This document shows positions 25,272-34,311 of a stretch of DNA of 64,000 nucleotides, piece by piece. The notes beneath the pieces were generated by a model. That model was not told the DNA's origin. It did no database searches and saw nothing but the letters and a program-made list of their open reading frames with translations. Origin of the DNA: Roseofilum reptotaenium CS-1145. Lineage in GTDB: Bacteria > Cyanobacteriota > Cyanobacteriia > Cyanobacteriales > Desertifilaceae. Position numbers and translations under genes: made by a program. The DNA lies in assembly GCF_028330985.1 (NCBI RefSeq), contig NZ_JAQMUE010000072.1, positions 1-64,000 of the forward strand. Direction: 5' to 3'. Every line of letters starts with the position of its first letter. The stretch's first letter is position 1.

Positions 25272-28019
25272 CTATTTCACCGTTGACTTGGACTCTAGGG
25301 GAGCATCAAGAACCTTGGCAATGCGATCGCGAGTTTTTTCTAAGTGAGCCTTAGTATAAGGTTCTAAGCCTCTTCCCCGTCGGCGCAAGGTGTTATCAAT
25401 CCGATCTTCTAATTCCCGTAAGTTATACCAAGCTAGGGTAACGGCATCTTCAGGAACTCTAACTTGTCGTAAGCTCATCTTGCTTAAGACGGATACATAC
25501 TCCCGTTGTAGAGCGCGACGGATACTGGAGAGATTGGCGATATCTCCATCAATAACTTCCGTCCAAATACTCTCTTGCAAGGTGGTGAAGAGTTCCGGTA
25601 ATTTCAAGACTTCTTCCATCGAATCAGTTTTTAACTCTAGATCTTGCAGACGGGAAAGACGGGTGGGAGAGAGGAGATTTCGCAAGACAACCGTCTGTAA
25701 GAATAGGAGGCGATCGCTAATTGGATAATCCAACTCAAACAAATCTGGGAATGCCCCCCAATGAGACCAACGAGAGGGCGCTAATTGATTCAGCAACTGG
25801 GGTGAAAACTCAAAAGCTTTTGCGGAAAACACATTTTCATTGATCGCTTCTAAGGCTGCTCGTTGCTTCTCTACTGGCAGGGGTTGAAAGGGCAAACTGC
25901 CATTCGGATCGCCCGCATAATGGCGATTAAACGATTGTCCCCCCACATAGAGGGTTAAATTCATCGCATTGCGGAAATAGTAGAAAAACACAGCATCAAA
26001 TAAATCCCGCATTTCACTGAAACTCTCTCCCGGAGCAGGCGATCGCCGATTTAACCGAGACCACATAGCTTGGGCATTTTCAAATTGCCATTGGGCATAG
26101 GTCAGGGGATCGCTACTGAGATCGAAAATATTCACCGCTGGGTCAAGACCACTGATAAAATCCTCATCCGTACCATAGGCTAATTCTGGTTCTGCCGCCC
26201 GTTGAGCAATTTGGCGCAATTCTCGCAATTCTGCTTCTGGAGAAACTGCATTTAGAGGTTTATACCCATATTCAATTGCCCAAATATCATAAGGCCCTAA
26301 TTTGGTGGGAAAATAATCCCCTTGCGGTTTTCCTGGGGGCGCTAAATTCGGGGAGACATAATCCATCACCGACCCCACCATTCCCAGTGTACGGGTGATT
26401 TCTGGGTTTTGTAATTCTTCTGGACTCAGGAGGGTACTGCCATGGAAATTATGCCGTAATCCTAGGGTATGACCGACTTCATGGGCGACTAAAAAGCGGA
26501 TAAATTGTTGTACATAATTCTCCATTTCTGGGCTACTGGGCAACACATTGTGCATCAAAGAAAGGGAGGTTGACCCGATCGCCAATTGCCGGTTAAACTC
26601 CTTGGCAAAGCAAACATCCCGATCTAAGAGAGATTTTGCTAAGGGAAACCCAGAGAGAAGATCTTTTTTCTCTTCCGATTCTTCCGAAAGGTCAACCCCC
26701 CGTAAATAACTTTGTTCTAGGGTGTTTTGGCAAAACCGTTGCAGTAAATTCTGTTGTTCTCCCCCTCCTGCGTCAGGATTGACTAAGGTTTGATATTGTC
26801 CTTTGATTAAGCGCACAACATTGGCATCAATCAAAATATCTGCATCTAAAATTTGTCCAGTTAGGGGGTTCGTGCGGGAAGGGCCAATCCCATAAAAACT
26901 GGGTTCAAAGGAACTTGACCAGCGCACCACATTGTAGCGAATATCGGCTGGAGTCCAGTCCGCTTGATCGGGCATTTGTCGCGCTTCGATCGCCTGAGGT
27001 AATCCTGCTTGGGCAAAGGCTTCATTCCACATCAGAATCCCTTCTTTGACCACCTGGCGATATTCTAGGGGAACGGTATTTTCAATCCAAAAAACTAAGG
27101 GTTTTCCTGGTTGGATATTCCAACGATTAATGTAACGCACAAAGGGATCGCGGCGATCGCTATTGCCAAAGTCCTTATAGGCGGTTAAAAAATAACCCAC
27201 GCGCTCATCCGCTAACCGAGGCTGATAGTCATGGGTTGGCAATGGGGAAAAACTATAATGCACGGCTAAATTGAAAGCGCGGCTGTCCGGCAGGCTGGAT
27301 AACCCGAAGCCTCCCCCTCGAAAGCCATAGAGGGCTTCAATTTCCAGATTTTCGGGAAAATTCTCAACTTCTGTAATATAAGAACTATCTGGAGCGACTG
27401 AATAGGTGCCATCGAGCAGATAGGGTAAAAACGTGGATAAGCCACTGAGATCCCCTTCTCCCATGACTAGATTGCTGACATCAATCAGTAAGGATTTCCG
27501 TTCTGGATGAACACTTTTAATTTCTAAGGAATACAGCACCGAATCGCTAAAGCCGTCCTGGAGCGATCGCGCCAAGGGATCGCCCGGATTCGTGCGAAAA
27601 TTGGTTTGAGGAACCACAAATTGCACCCGGTCTTGCACTTCGCGAAACTGGAATAAAATCTCACCTATGGGCATTCCATTTAATAAAAATCCTTCGCCAA
27701 TGCCACTCGATAGAGTCATCACGCATAAGAAATTCCGGTTCAGTTGTTCGGGGGCAATTTCTAAATAGAGATGCTTATTTTTTTCGGCTTTGTAGAGGGG
27801 AAATAAACCATCTTGTTTCTGAGTTCCTTGAATCACCTGATCGAAGGATTTAGGTGCTTTAGACTCTGATGCTTCTTCGGATTTGATCCGATCTTCAATA
27901 GTCTGGGAAACCTGTACCACTGGTGTAACTGGCCGATCGACAAATGTTCCCCAACTGGGCAAGATCGTGACCGCCAGAAATCCCAGAATTAAACCGGCAA
28001 TTAGATATAGTCTTTTCAT
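25272..28019 (-). CDS. secreted zinc-dependent metalloprotease (DUF5117/DUF4953 type)
   Basis: A 915-aa exported protein. ATG 28019 starts a signal peptide (MKRLYLIAGLILGFLAVTIL); the frame from 28031 adds four residues. The zinc site is VAHEVGHTLGLRHNFHGS, an extended HExxHxxGxxH. A beta-rich N-terminal domain precedes it (NRNFLCVMTLSSGIGEG, then FREVQDRVQFVVPQTNFRTN), and VMDYVSPNLAP follows as the Met-turn. The family is large, with roles in protein degradation outside the cytoplasm. It is followed, 50 bp upstream in transcription, by the GH116 gene on the same strand. Confidence 0.88.
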   Translation of the reverse strand: MKRLYLIAGLILGFLAVTILPSWGTFVDRPVTPVVQVSQTIEDRIKSEEASESKAPKSFDQVIQGTQKQDGLFPLYKAEKNKHLYLEIAPEQLNRNFLCVMTLSSGIGEGFLLNGMPIGEILFQFREVQDRVQFVVPQTNFRTNPGDPLARSLQDGFSDSVLYSLEIKSVHPERKSLLIDVSNLVMGEGDLSGLSTFLPYLLDGTYSVAPDSSYITEVENFPENLEIEALYGFRGGGFGLSSLPDSRAFNLAVHYSFSPLPTHDYQPRLADERVGYFLTAYKDFGNSDRRDPFVRYINRWNIQPGKPLVFWIENTVPLEYRQVVKEGILMWNEAFAQAGLPQAIEARQMPDQADWTPADIRYNVVRWSSSFEPSFYGIGPSRTNPLTGQILDADILIDANVVRLIKGQYQTLVNPDAGGGEQQNLLQRFCQNTLEQSYLRGVDLSEESEEKKDLLSGFPLAKSLLDRDVCFAKEFNRQLAIGSTSLSLMHNVLPSSPEMENYVQQFIRFLVAHEVGHTLGLRHNFHGSTLLSPEELQNPEITRTLGMVGSVMDYVSPNLAPPGKPQGDYFPTKLGPYDIWAIEYGYKPLNAVSPEAELRELRQIAQRAAEPELAYGTDEDFISGLDPAVNIFDLSSDPLTYAQWQFENAQAMWSRLNRRSPAPGESFSEMRDLFDAVFFYYFRNAMNLTLYVGGQSFNRHYAGDPNGSLPFQPLPVEKQRAALEAINENVFSAKAFEFSPQLLNQLAPSRWSHWGAFPDLFELDYPISDRLLFLQTVVLRNLLSPTRLSRLQDLELKTDSMEEVLKLPELFTTLQESIWTEVIDGDIANLSSIRRALQREYVSVLSKMSLRQVRVPEDAVTLAWYNLRELEDRIDNTLRRRGRGLEPYTKAHLEKTRDRIAKVLDAPLESKSTVK

Positions 28020-28069
28020 ACCCCAATCCAACAGTTAAGCGTTAGTTTTGATTCCATGATTAGATCCCC

Positions 28070-30574
28070 CTATCTCCCTATCCCCTCATCCTCTTTCCTT
28101 ACCCAAACTTGGTAGAGTCCCCAAATGGCCATGGCCCGCAAATAATGACTAGCGCGGAAGGTTCGGGCTGCGGTAATGGCTTCTGGGGTGCGAAATTGTA
28201 GCCCATGGGTATAAATTTGATTGACTACAGCTTCCGCAATAGTAAAGGCTTCGGCTTTCATTCCCTGTTGTAACATAAATGCGGCTAATCCGAAGTTAAT
28301 TCCTGTCCAGATTTCTAGGGGATGGGTTGCCTTGGGGTTTTCTGGCGAGCCATCGAGGTTAACACCATTGGCTACACCTAGAGCTGCTCGATCTGGGTTT
28401 TGGCTCTGATTAAATTGGGTGAAACAAGTGTGATAGATGGTTTGTAGGGTGGCTATCGTGCAGTCAGCGGGCACAATGGATGGTAAATTTAATAACTGGG
28501 TATAAAATTGACCGCAGAGCTGATCGGCCATCACGACTTGCGATCCACTTTGGCTATCCAAGTTATAATATGCTCCATTCCAGAGCGTTTTTTGATACAG
28601 AGGTTTAGATTGGTTTAACCAGGTTGACCATTGTTCAATTTGAGCTTGGACGTTGGTCTCTGGGGAGTCTTGAGCGTCTTGCAGATGTTGACCGATCGCG
28701 ATCGCCCCTTCTAAAGCCGCTAACCATAACCCCCCACAATAGGCGCTGATCCCCTTAAGCTGCCAATCATCAAAGGTTTGGTCGGGCGCTCCTGAGTTTT
28801 CGGGGATGCCATCACCATCTTCATCAAAGGTTTTGAGATAATCCAGGGTTTCCACAAGAGCGAACCAGCACTCTTGCAAAAACTCTAGATCCTCTGCTCC
28901 CGTCCACAGAAAATAGCGATAGACTTGCAAGACAAAATCGCATCCTAAATCTTTCCATAGGTTGCAGTCCTGATAGCTGGTATAGTTGCTTTTCTGCCAA
29001 GGATGTTCGTTGGGAGCGCCTAGATCGTGGGGGGTAGCACTGGCAATTTTGCGCACCGCTTGCGCTTGATTATAACCAATAATTCTCGGCGTACTATCTC
29101 CCTGGGGAATGGCGCGAGCAAAGGCTAACATCACTGCTTTTTCCAGTTTCGGCCACAGTAAAGTTAAGGCAAATCCACCATAGAGCCTAACGTCTAAGCT
29201 TTCATACCAGCGATAGTCTAAGCATTCGAGTACCCCAAATTGACCAATGGGGTCATTTTCTGTGCCTGCTGTCCACAGGGTTCCACCGTCGGCAAGTAGG
29301 TAAAGTTCATTAAACAGAGCCATTTTCAGGGGTTCGGGAAATCCGGAATCGCCTAAAATCGGTTTGCGCCAATCTGCGATCGCCTCTTTCCAAGTATCTG
29401 AATGTTTCAGAGCTGTGCGTACCATTGACCAGGCATTTTTACCATTTCGCCCGAAAAAGTCGGTATAGCGTCGATAGTAGCCAATCGGTTGCCCGGCGGT
29501 TGCTTCATCGGTTGAGGGAACTTGTCCAGCAGAGTCACCCTTGGCTTGGGTATAGCCAAATTGGGTAACGGGAAAGTCCCAAGCGAGGATAAAGGGAATT
29601 TTGCGAGTCCGTCCGGGTCTGAGGGTAAAGCGGACGGCGATCGCACAAGCGAGACGTTCCCCAGATGCGGCTGGGGTTTCGTCTTCCGAGTCGGACAAAG
29701 ACCCATCGGTAGCAAAGGGAGACCAAACCGCCTCCCCACTACTGGTAGGGTCCCAACGGGTATGGTAAAAGACTTCGACGGCTGGATTGGCGATCGTGGC
29801 GATTGCCCATTGCCCTTCTCCTTCTTCGGGGATCTCATGGGTACTCAGGCGACTCATTAAGCATCCCACCCGAAAGTTATTTTCAATCCACCGGTTATAG
29901 TTATCCGTACTTTCTCCCCATTGGGGTTGATAGTCATAAACCGGCGATCCATCATCCCGAACCCGGATTTCAGGGGTTTTGATCGCATTCGTAAACCAAC
30001 CCACCGTATTTTCCCAGGTGAGCAGAATACTCAGAGTAAGGGGTTGATCGGTCGGGTTATGGGCAGTCCATTCAAAGATGGCGAGGGGATAGCTTGTTTC
30101 TTGGTAGTTGTGGGGAATAATGGGCGAAAACTGTTCGCACAGCAGTTGGGACTGATAAACTCCTTCGTAGTGGTACCAGCTTTGGGGATAAAGGGCACTG
30201 TAGGTTCCCGTTTGTTGGACAGTGCTGGTGGGGGGATACCATTGCCAACTGCTTAGGCTTCCATCTGTGGGGGGTTCGGTACTTAAGGCATAGGTTTTGC
30301 TGCGCCCATCTGAGGTTTCTTCAAAGACACTAAATTGACACGCGGGTAAGGTTTTGAAGATATGTTCTCCCCCATCAATATGCCAGAGGTTAAAGTCTCC
30401 CCTGGGCGATCGCCCGATGCATCCTGCACCTAAGCCACCGAGGGGCATTCCATGCCAAGGGCCATCATCTAAATTGGAAGCATAACGCACGGTGTAAGGG
30501 TTGTCCCACCCTAAACCGAGAGGGCGTTGCCATGCACAGGAAGGAATCTGGGGTTGAAAGGGTTGGTTGGTCAT
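28070..30574 (-). CDS. GH116 family glucosidase/glucosylceramidase-like enzyme
   Basis: An 834-aa cytoplasmic enzyme of the bile-acid beta-glucosidase (GBA2) type. The N-terminal beta-sandwich begins GMPLGGLGAGCIGRSPRGDF, and the C-terminal (alpha/alpha)6 barrel includes WYESLDVRLYGGFALTLLWP (nucleophile Glu region YESLDVR), DEDGDGIPENSGAPDQTFDD (acid/base Asp region) and GVANGVNLDGSP. ATG 30574 is chosen; the frame extends to 30634 but overlaps the GUN4-type gene start region. Substrate is probably a beta-glucoside or glucosylated lipid. There is no signal peptide. Confidence 0.9.
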   Translation of the reverse strand: MTNQPFQPQIPSCAWQRPLGLGWDNPYTVRYASNLDDGPWHGMPLGGLGAGCIGRSPRGDFNLWHIDGGEHIFKTLPACQFSVFEETSDGRSKTYALSTEPPTDGSLSSWQWYPPTSTVQQTGTYSALYPQSWYHYEGVYQSQLLCEQFSPIIPHNYQETSYPLAIFEWTAHNPTDQPLTLSILLTWENTVGWFTNAIKTPEIRVRDDGSPVYDYQPQWGESTDNYNRWIENNFRVGCLMSRLSTHEIPEEGEGQWAIATIANPAVEVFYHTRWDPTSSGEAVWSPFATDGSLSDSEDETPAASGERLACAIAVRFTLRPGRTRKIPFILAWDFPVTQFGYTQAKGDSAGQVPSTDEATAGQPIGYYRRYTDFFGRNGKNAWSMVRTALKHSDTWKEAIADWRKPILGDSGFPEPLKMALFNELYLLADGGTLWTAGTENDPIGQFGVLECLDYRWYESLDVRLYGGFALTLLWPKLEKAVMLAFARAIPQGDSTPRIIGYNQAQAVRKIASATPHDLGAPNEHPWQKSNYTSYQDCNLWKDLGCDFVLQVYRYFLWTGAEDLEFLQECWFALVETLDYLKTFDEDGDGIPENSGAPDQTFDDWQLKGISAYCGGLWLAALEGAIAIGQHLQDAQDSPETNVQAQIEQWSTWLNQSKPLYQKTLWNGAYYNLDSQSGSQVVMADQLCGQFYTQLLNLPSIVPADCTIATLQTIYHTCFTQFNQSQNPDRAALGVANGVNLDGSPENPKATHPLEIWTGINFGLAAFMLQQGMKAEAFTIAEAVVNQIYTHGLQFRTPEAITAARTFRASHYLRAMAIWGLYQVWVRKEDEGIGR

Positions 30575-30584
30575 AGGGTTTATT

Positions 30585-31049
30585 CTACAAGTCTCGGCGC
30601 GATAGTAGGGCAATTCTCCAGGTGCCGAGGACAAAGGAGAAACAGGGATGATCCCCGACAGGAATCAGGAGTTTGGCGACGGGTAAATGCCCCAATGGAG
30701 CTTCAAGGCTAAAGGTTAATCGATCATAATCTAACCAGATTTCTTGCGATCTCCATCCAACTCTCTGGCCAAATTCAGCATAGTTTTGATAGCTGAGGTT
30801 CCAGATTTGCTGTTGGATCGAAAACCCAAAATGATTGTAGCTATGTTCTCTCCACAGGCGATCGAGCCATTGGAGATCGGAGGTAGGGATAGCCAGAGCA
30901 TGGGACTTGTTGATGTAGCCTTCTGAAGCGCGATCGCTTAACTGCAATAATATCCTGCCGGTTTCTTCATCTGCTTCTTTCCACTGTTGTACTACCAGCA
31001 GATCTTCTAGTGTTTGATAAGTTGACTCATGAGGAATTACGGTTTTCAT
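30585..31049 (-). CDS. GUN4-domain protein
   Basis: A 154-aa single GUN4-like domain: LEDLLVVQQWKEADEETGRI is the typical first helix pair, then IPTSDLQWLDRLWREHSYN and HFGFSIQQQIWNL. In photosynthetic organisms GUN4 domains bind porphyrins and stimulate Mg-chelatase; others are fused to or partnered with kinases. The classical chelatase activator is longer (~230 aa with an N-terminal helical bundle), so this is a short paralogue. It lies 10 bp before the GH116 start on the same strand and may be co-transcribed. Confidence 0.82.
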   Translation of the reverse strand: MKTVIPHESTYQTLEDLLVVQQWKEADEETGRILLQLSDRASEGYINKSHALAIPTSDLQWLDRLWREHSYNHFGFSIQQQIWNLSYQNYAEFGQRVGWRSQEIWLDYDRLTFSLEAPLGHLPVAKLLIPVGDHPCFSFVLGTWRIALLSRRDL

Positions 31050-31185
31050 GGGTATTTTTTCTTCATTGCTCCCTTAATTTATGATAGCGCTTTTAGGCTC
31101 TTTTGCTCAATAGGCTACCCTTGTTCTCCGTGAACTCACTATGATATAAATCAAGAAACTTGACGTGATAATCTGGCACTAATTT

Positions 31186-31725
31186 ATGTCTTCTCCGTTG
31201 GAAACCTGTCTCCTAGAAAACTTGGATTATATCCCCTACCTTGACGATCAAGGACAATTCCCCGAACAATTCTCTAAAAAAATTGGAGTTTATGCTATTT
31301 TTAACGAAAATAAAACATTACAACTGGTTCATTATTCACGGGATATCTATCTAAGCCTAAAACAACATATGGTGCGACAACCTCAAGGATGTTATTGGGT
31401 GAAAGCCTATGTGATTGACAAGCCGAACCGCAGCCAATTAGAACAAATCAAAGAAGCTTGGATTACCGAAAATGGATCAATTCCCCAAGGGAATGACACA
31501 CAGTTCAGTCAATGGACCGATCCCATTGATGCTACGGTGTCCATGACAGATGAGGAAAAGGCAAGTTATGAAACCAGTGATGAATTAGGAAAAATCAAGC
31601 TTTTAAAAACGGTAGCTCGCCGAGTTCAAGAGGAAATCTTAGCGCGTTTAGAGCCTCGGAAAATTCAAGATTCATTTCGGTTTAATCCGAAATTAAAAGA
31701 AAAAGGATTATTGGACTTGAAGTAA
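31186..31725 (+). CDS. GIY-YIG nuclease-like protein with altered YIG motif
   Basis: The N-terminal ~100 residues follow the GIY-YIG layout: KIGVYAIFNENKTLQLVHYS places GVY where GIY should be, and LVHY where YIG should be, then RDIYLSLKQHMVRQPQGCYW. A conserved-looking block (REAW-like IKEAWITENGSIPQGN) follows. Homologues in other cyanobacteria keep YIGYSRD, so catalysis is doubtful here. The C-terminal ~70 residues are charged and helical. Start ATG 31186, 179 aa. Flanked on the right by a hairpin repeat. Confidence 0.68.
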   Translation: MSSPLETCLLENLDYIPYLDDQGQFPEQFSKKIGVYAIFNENKTLQLVHYSRDIYLSLKQHMVRQPQGCYWVKAYVIDKPNRSQLEQIKEAWITENGSIPQGNDTQFSQWTDPIDATVSMTDEEKASYETSDELGKIKLLKTVARRVQEEILARLEPRKIQDSFRFNPKLKEKGLLDLK

Positions 31726-31786
31726 TTCCATATCTTTATGAAGATGGGCTTAAGCTCGTTGCCTCTCAAGTGGCAAGGTTGAATTT

Positions 31787-31861
31787 GTAGGTTAGGTTGA
31801 ACGATAGTTAAACCCAACAAGGTTTGACTGACGTTAAGTTGAGGCACGAAACCCAACCTAC
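31787..31861. repeat. GTAGGTTxGGTT ... AACCCAACCTAC hairpin repeat
   Basis: GTAGGTTAGGTTGA at 31787-31800 pairs, with one mismatch, with AACCCAACCTAC ending at 31861. Internally, GTTGAACG...AAACCCAACA forms a second smaller stem, so it reads as two nested or tandem hairpins. This type of small intergenic repeat is widespread in cyanobacteria. It is followed by TTGCCTA heptamers (31877-31901). Confidence 0.65.
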
Positions 31862-31891
31862 ATTCTTAACTCTTGCCTATTTGCCTATTGC

Positions 31892-32407
31892 CTATTGCTT
31901 TTCACTGGGCTTCCAAAGAACTTGACTGACTTTCTCCCAAGTTTTCTGGGCTGCCTCCTTAATTTGATTGCGATTATACCATTTCTGAAACTCTTGCTCA
32001 TATTCAACATCAGTCATCTGGTAAGTATTCCAGGTTTTCAGACCAAGGAGTAGTCCCCAGGTCAAAATGACATAGAGCGACCAGGACAACGTGCCAACAC
32101 TGACTAAATTAATAACGACGAGAAAACTATTAGCAATAATATATTTGCCAGCATCTTTCTTTAAGGTTTGATAACGCTGGATATCAAATTCTTTACGATG
32201 TTTCAGCTTACCTTGTTTATCTAGCCACTCTTGCTCGGCAGCTTTTAACTGTTCAGGGGAAATTTCTAGTTCTGTGGCAATTTCCACTAACTGTTCATAG
32301 GAAAACTCTTCTAAATGATTTTGGCGGGCGATCGCCAACTGCAAAATCTGTTGAAGATCCTCTTGGCGATAGGAACGAGAGATAGGCGACGAAGAACCAG
32401 ACATCAT
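31892..32407 (-). CDS. two-TM (2TM) domain protein
   Basis: A 171-aa protein: an N-terminal helical region (YRQEDLQQILQLAIARQNHL, then IATELEISPEQLKAAEQEWL) precedes two membrane helices (YIIANSFLVVINLVSVGTLS and SLYVILTWGLLLGLKTWN), followed by a basic, charged tail. The N-terminal module resembles the sensor-like helical part seen in SHOCT/2TM proteins, some of them kinase-associated. Function unknown. Two ATGs (32407, 32404) are adjacent; either could be used. Confidence 0.7.
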   Translation of the reverse strand: MMSGSSSPISRSYRQEDLQQILQLAIARQNHLEEFSYEQLVEIATELEISPEQLKAAEQEWLDKQGKLKHRKEFDIQRYQTLKKDAGKYIIANSFLVVINLVSVGTLSWSLYVILTWGLLLGLKTWNTYQMTDVEYEQEFQKWYNRNQIKEAAQKTWEKVSQVLWKPSEKQ

Positions 32408-32650
32408 CTTAAAGTTATAGGAGAATCAGAATCCAATCATTGACCAGGGGAGGGGGAGTGAGAGTGAAGGTGGGATAACATTTGCCCCCATCTATTATGC
32501 CGAAGTTTAACCGATCCAGACAAGGGGATGGGGAAGTGTTAACACTAGGACTTAGAGCAAGAGAATAGGCAGATTCTAAACCCTTAAGCCGAACTGTTCA
32601 AGGACGGATAATCCCCCCAAAACGTCCTTAACCCTCAATGAGCCGACGAT

Positions 32651-32656
32651 TACAAT
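32651..32656 (+). promoter_or_regulatory. -10 box (TACAAT) of the first site-2 protease gene
   Basis: TACAAT lies 66 nt before ATG 32717. The leader between box and ATG is nearly the same at all three paralogues: a CGCACC segment, a C-rich CTCCCC stretch, a GATGCAATCT-like stretch and AGAGGTGTCTT before the ATG. The 309-bp gap upstream (32408-32716) shows nothing else distinctive. Confidence 0.6.
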
Positions 32657-32716
32657 AGAGAGAGCGAGGCGCACCCCTCCCCTTATGTGATGCAATCTCA
32701 AAATCAGAGGTGTCTT

Positions 32717-33847
32717 ATGAACGGCAATATTCGTGTGGGCAGTCTTTTTGGCATTCCCTTTTATCTTAATCCCTCCTGGTTTCTGGTTCTCGGTTTAGTG
32801 ACGTTGAACTATGGAACCAACCTCAGTGCTACTTTTCCCCAACTTGGTTTAGCTTTACCTTGGATTTTAGGATTAGGCGCTGCTCTGCTACTCTTTTCTT
32901 CTGTTTTAGCCCACGAACTTGGCCATAGTTTGGTTGCTATCCGTCAGGGGATTGGGGTGAATTCGATTACTTTATTTCTCTTTGGGGGACTAGCGAGTTT
33001 AGAAAAAGAATCGAAAACTCCTGCTGAAGCTTTTTGGGTGGCGATCGCCGGCCCTGCGGTGAGCCTAATTCTCTTTGGTCTGTTTACAGGTATCGCTATA
33101 TATGCCCCCCTGAGTGGCCCCATAGCCGCCATTATTGAGCTTATCGCTTACATTAACCTAGTTTTAGCCCTTTTTAACCTGATTCCTGGTTTACCACTGG
33201 ATGGGGGTAATATCCTTAAGGCTCTAGTGTGGAAAATCACTGGAAACCCAAACCGAGGCGTGGTATTTGCCAGTCGGATGGGACAAGCGATCGGTTGGTT
33301 CGGTGTAGCGATCGGCGGACTCTCCCTGTTTAATATTCAAATGGTTCTGTTCGGTGTACCCATTGCTGGTAGTATTTGGACGCTCTTAATTGGTTGGTTC
33401 CTGTTGCAAAATGCTGGTCGCTCAGCCCAGTCAGCAACCCTGCAAGATATTCTCACTCACCTAAAAGCAGAAGATGCAGTTTATACCGAAAGTCCTATCG
33501 TTGTGTCTCATCTCTCCTTGCGCGAGTTTGCCAATAACTATGTAATTGGTCAAAAGCAATGGAAAAAGTTCTTGGTCATTGATGCCGAAGGTCTTCTGTT
33601 AGGAACAATCTCCATTGATGATATGCGATCGGTTGCCACCTCCGAATGGCCTGAAACCAGGGTTGAATCCTTAGTTAAACCAACTCCTACTTCAGAAATG
33701 ATTCAATCCGATCAAAACCTCTTAGAAGTTGTGCAACTCTTGCAAGAAAAACAACTCTCTGAACTACCAGTGGTTCGCGAGAATGGTATTTTAGTCGGCT
33801 TACTGGATAAGACGGAAATTGCCCGCTTGGTTCAACAGCAAGCCTAA
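32717..33847 (+). CDS. site-2 protease-like (M50) membrane peptidase with CBS pair, copy 1
   Basis: The membrane metalloprotease core has LAHELGHSLVAI (HExxH) and GLPLDGGNILKAL, the second zinc motif, with five to six membrane helices. The C-terminal half has two CBS domains (residues ~230-376; VVSHLSLREFANNYVIGQ, then DEGLLLG-type TISIDDMRS and ELPVVRENGILVGLLDK), typical nucleotide-sensing regulators. ATG 32717 (MNGNIRVGSLFGIPFYL) is decided by comparison with copy 3, in which the upstream extension contains a stop. It is the first of three tandem paralogues. Confidence 0.9.
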   Translation: MNGNIRVGSLFGIPFYLNPSWFLVLGLVTLNYGTNLSATFPQLGLALPWILGLGAALLLFSSVLAHELGHSLVAIRQGIGVNSITLFLFGGLASLEKESKTPAEAFWVAIAGPAVSLILFGLFTGIAIYAPLSGPIAAIIELIAYINLVLALFNLIPGLPLDGGNILKALVWKITGNPNRGVVFASRMGQAIGWFGVAIGGLSLFNIQMVLFGVPIAGSIWTLLIGWFLLQNAGRSAQSATLQDILTHLKAEDAVYTESPIVVSHLSLREFANNYVIGQKQWKKFLVIDAEGLLLGTISIDDMRSVATSEWPETRVESLVKPTPTSEMIQSDQNLLEVVQLLQEKQLSELPVVRENGILVGLLDKTEIARLVQQQA

Positions 33848-33887
33848 TCCATTAACAATTAATAATGAATAATGAATAATTATTCAT

Positions 33888-33934
33888 TGTAGGGGCGTTC
33901 ATGTCGCGAAGCGAAACGGCCGTTCGCCCCTACA
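33888..33934. repeat. TGTAGGGGCG ... CGCCCCTACA hairpin repeat
   Basis: Ten-base perfect arms at 33888-33897 and 33925-33934 enclose a TTCATGTCGCGAAGCGAAACGG-type loop. Similar shorter hairpins occur at 38504-38533 and 47818-47847. Just left lies an AATGAATAATTATTCATT palindrome that may end transcription of the first protease gene. Confidence 0.6.
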
Positions 33935-33990
33935 GATTTTTAAATACATGACAGACTACTTTATGTAAATAAAAACAATCGGTTTTGACC

Positions 33991-34157
33991 ATGGAAAACA
34001 AATTTTCACAGCTCTATCAAACAGATTTTAATTTGTGGATTGAGAAAACCATTAGTTATTTAAAAGTGGAGGACTTCAATAGGCAGTATTTCCAGCGGAT
34101 TGTCCTTTTTCTCAAGAACAAGTCTTAGATATGGATTATTTTCCCAACGAGTCTTGA
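33991..34157 (+). pseudogene. internally deleted DUF29-family gene
   Basis: ATG 33991 starts a frame reading FSQLYQTDFNLWIEKTISYL then KVEDFN, the typical DUF29 N-terminus. About 35 codons in, the match jumps to another frame: VFPADCPFSQEQVLDMDYFP, the DUF29 C-terminus, ending at TGA 34155-34157. The central ~90 residues are missing and the two ends are out of frame, so this is a decayed gene. DUF29 genes are common and often multi-copy in cyanobacteria. Confidence 0.65.
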
Positions 34158-34245
34158 TATCAAGTCCAGGTAATCCATGAAAATGTTAGGTAGAGGGGTA
34201 GGGTATCCAACTAAGTTGCTGTCACTCTAATTACAGCCGTTAGAT

Positions 34246-34251
34246 TACAAT
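34246..34251 (+). promoter_or_regulatory. -10 box (TACAAT) of the second site-2 protease gene
   Basis: TACAAT lies exactly 66 nt before ATG 34312, as at copies 1 and 3, within the copied promoter-leader block. Confidence 0.6.
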
Positions 34252-34311
34252 GGGGAGAGCAAGCCGCACCGCTCCCCCGATGCGATGCAAGCTCAAAATC
34301 AGAGGTGTCTT

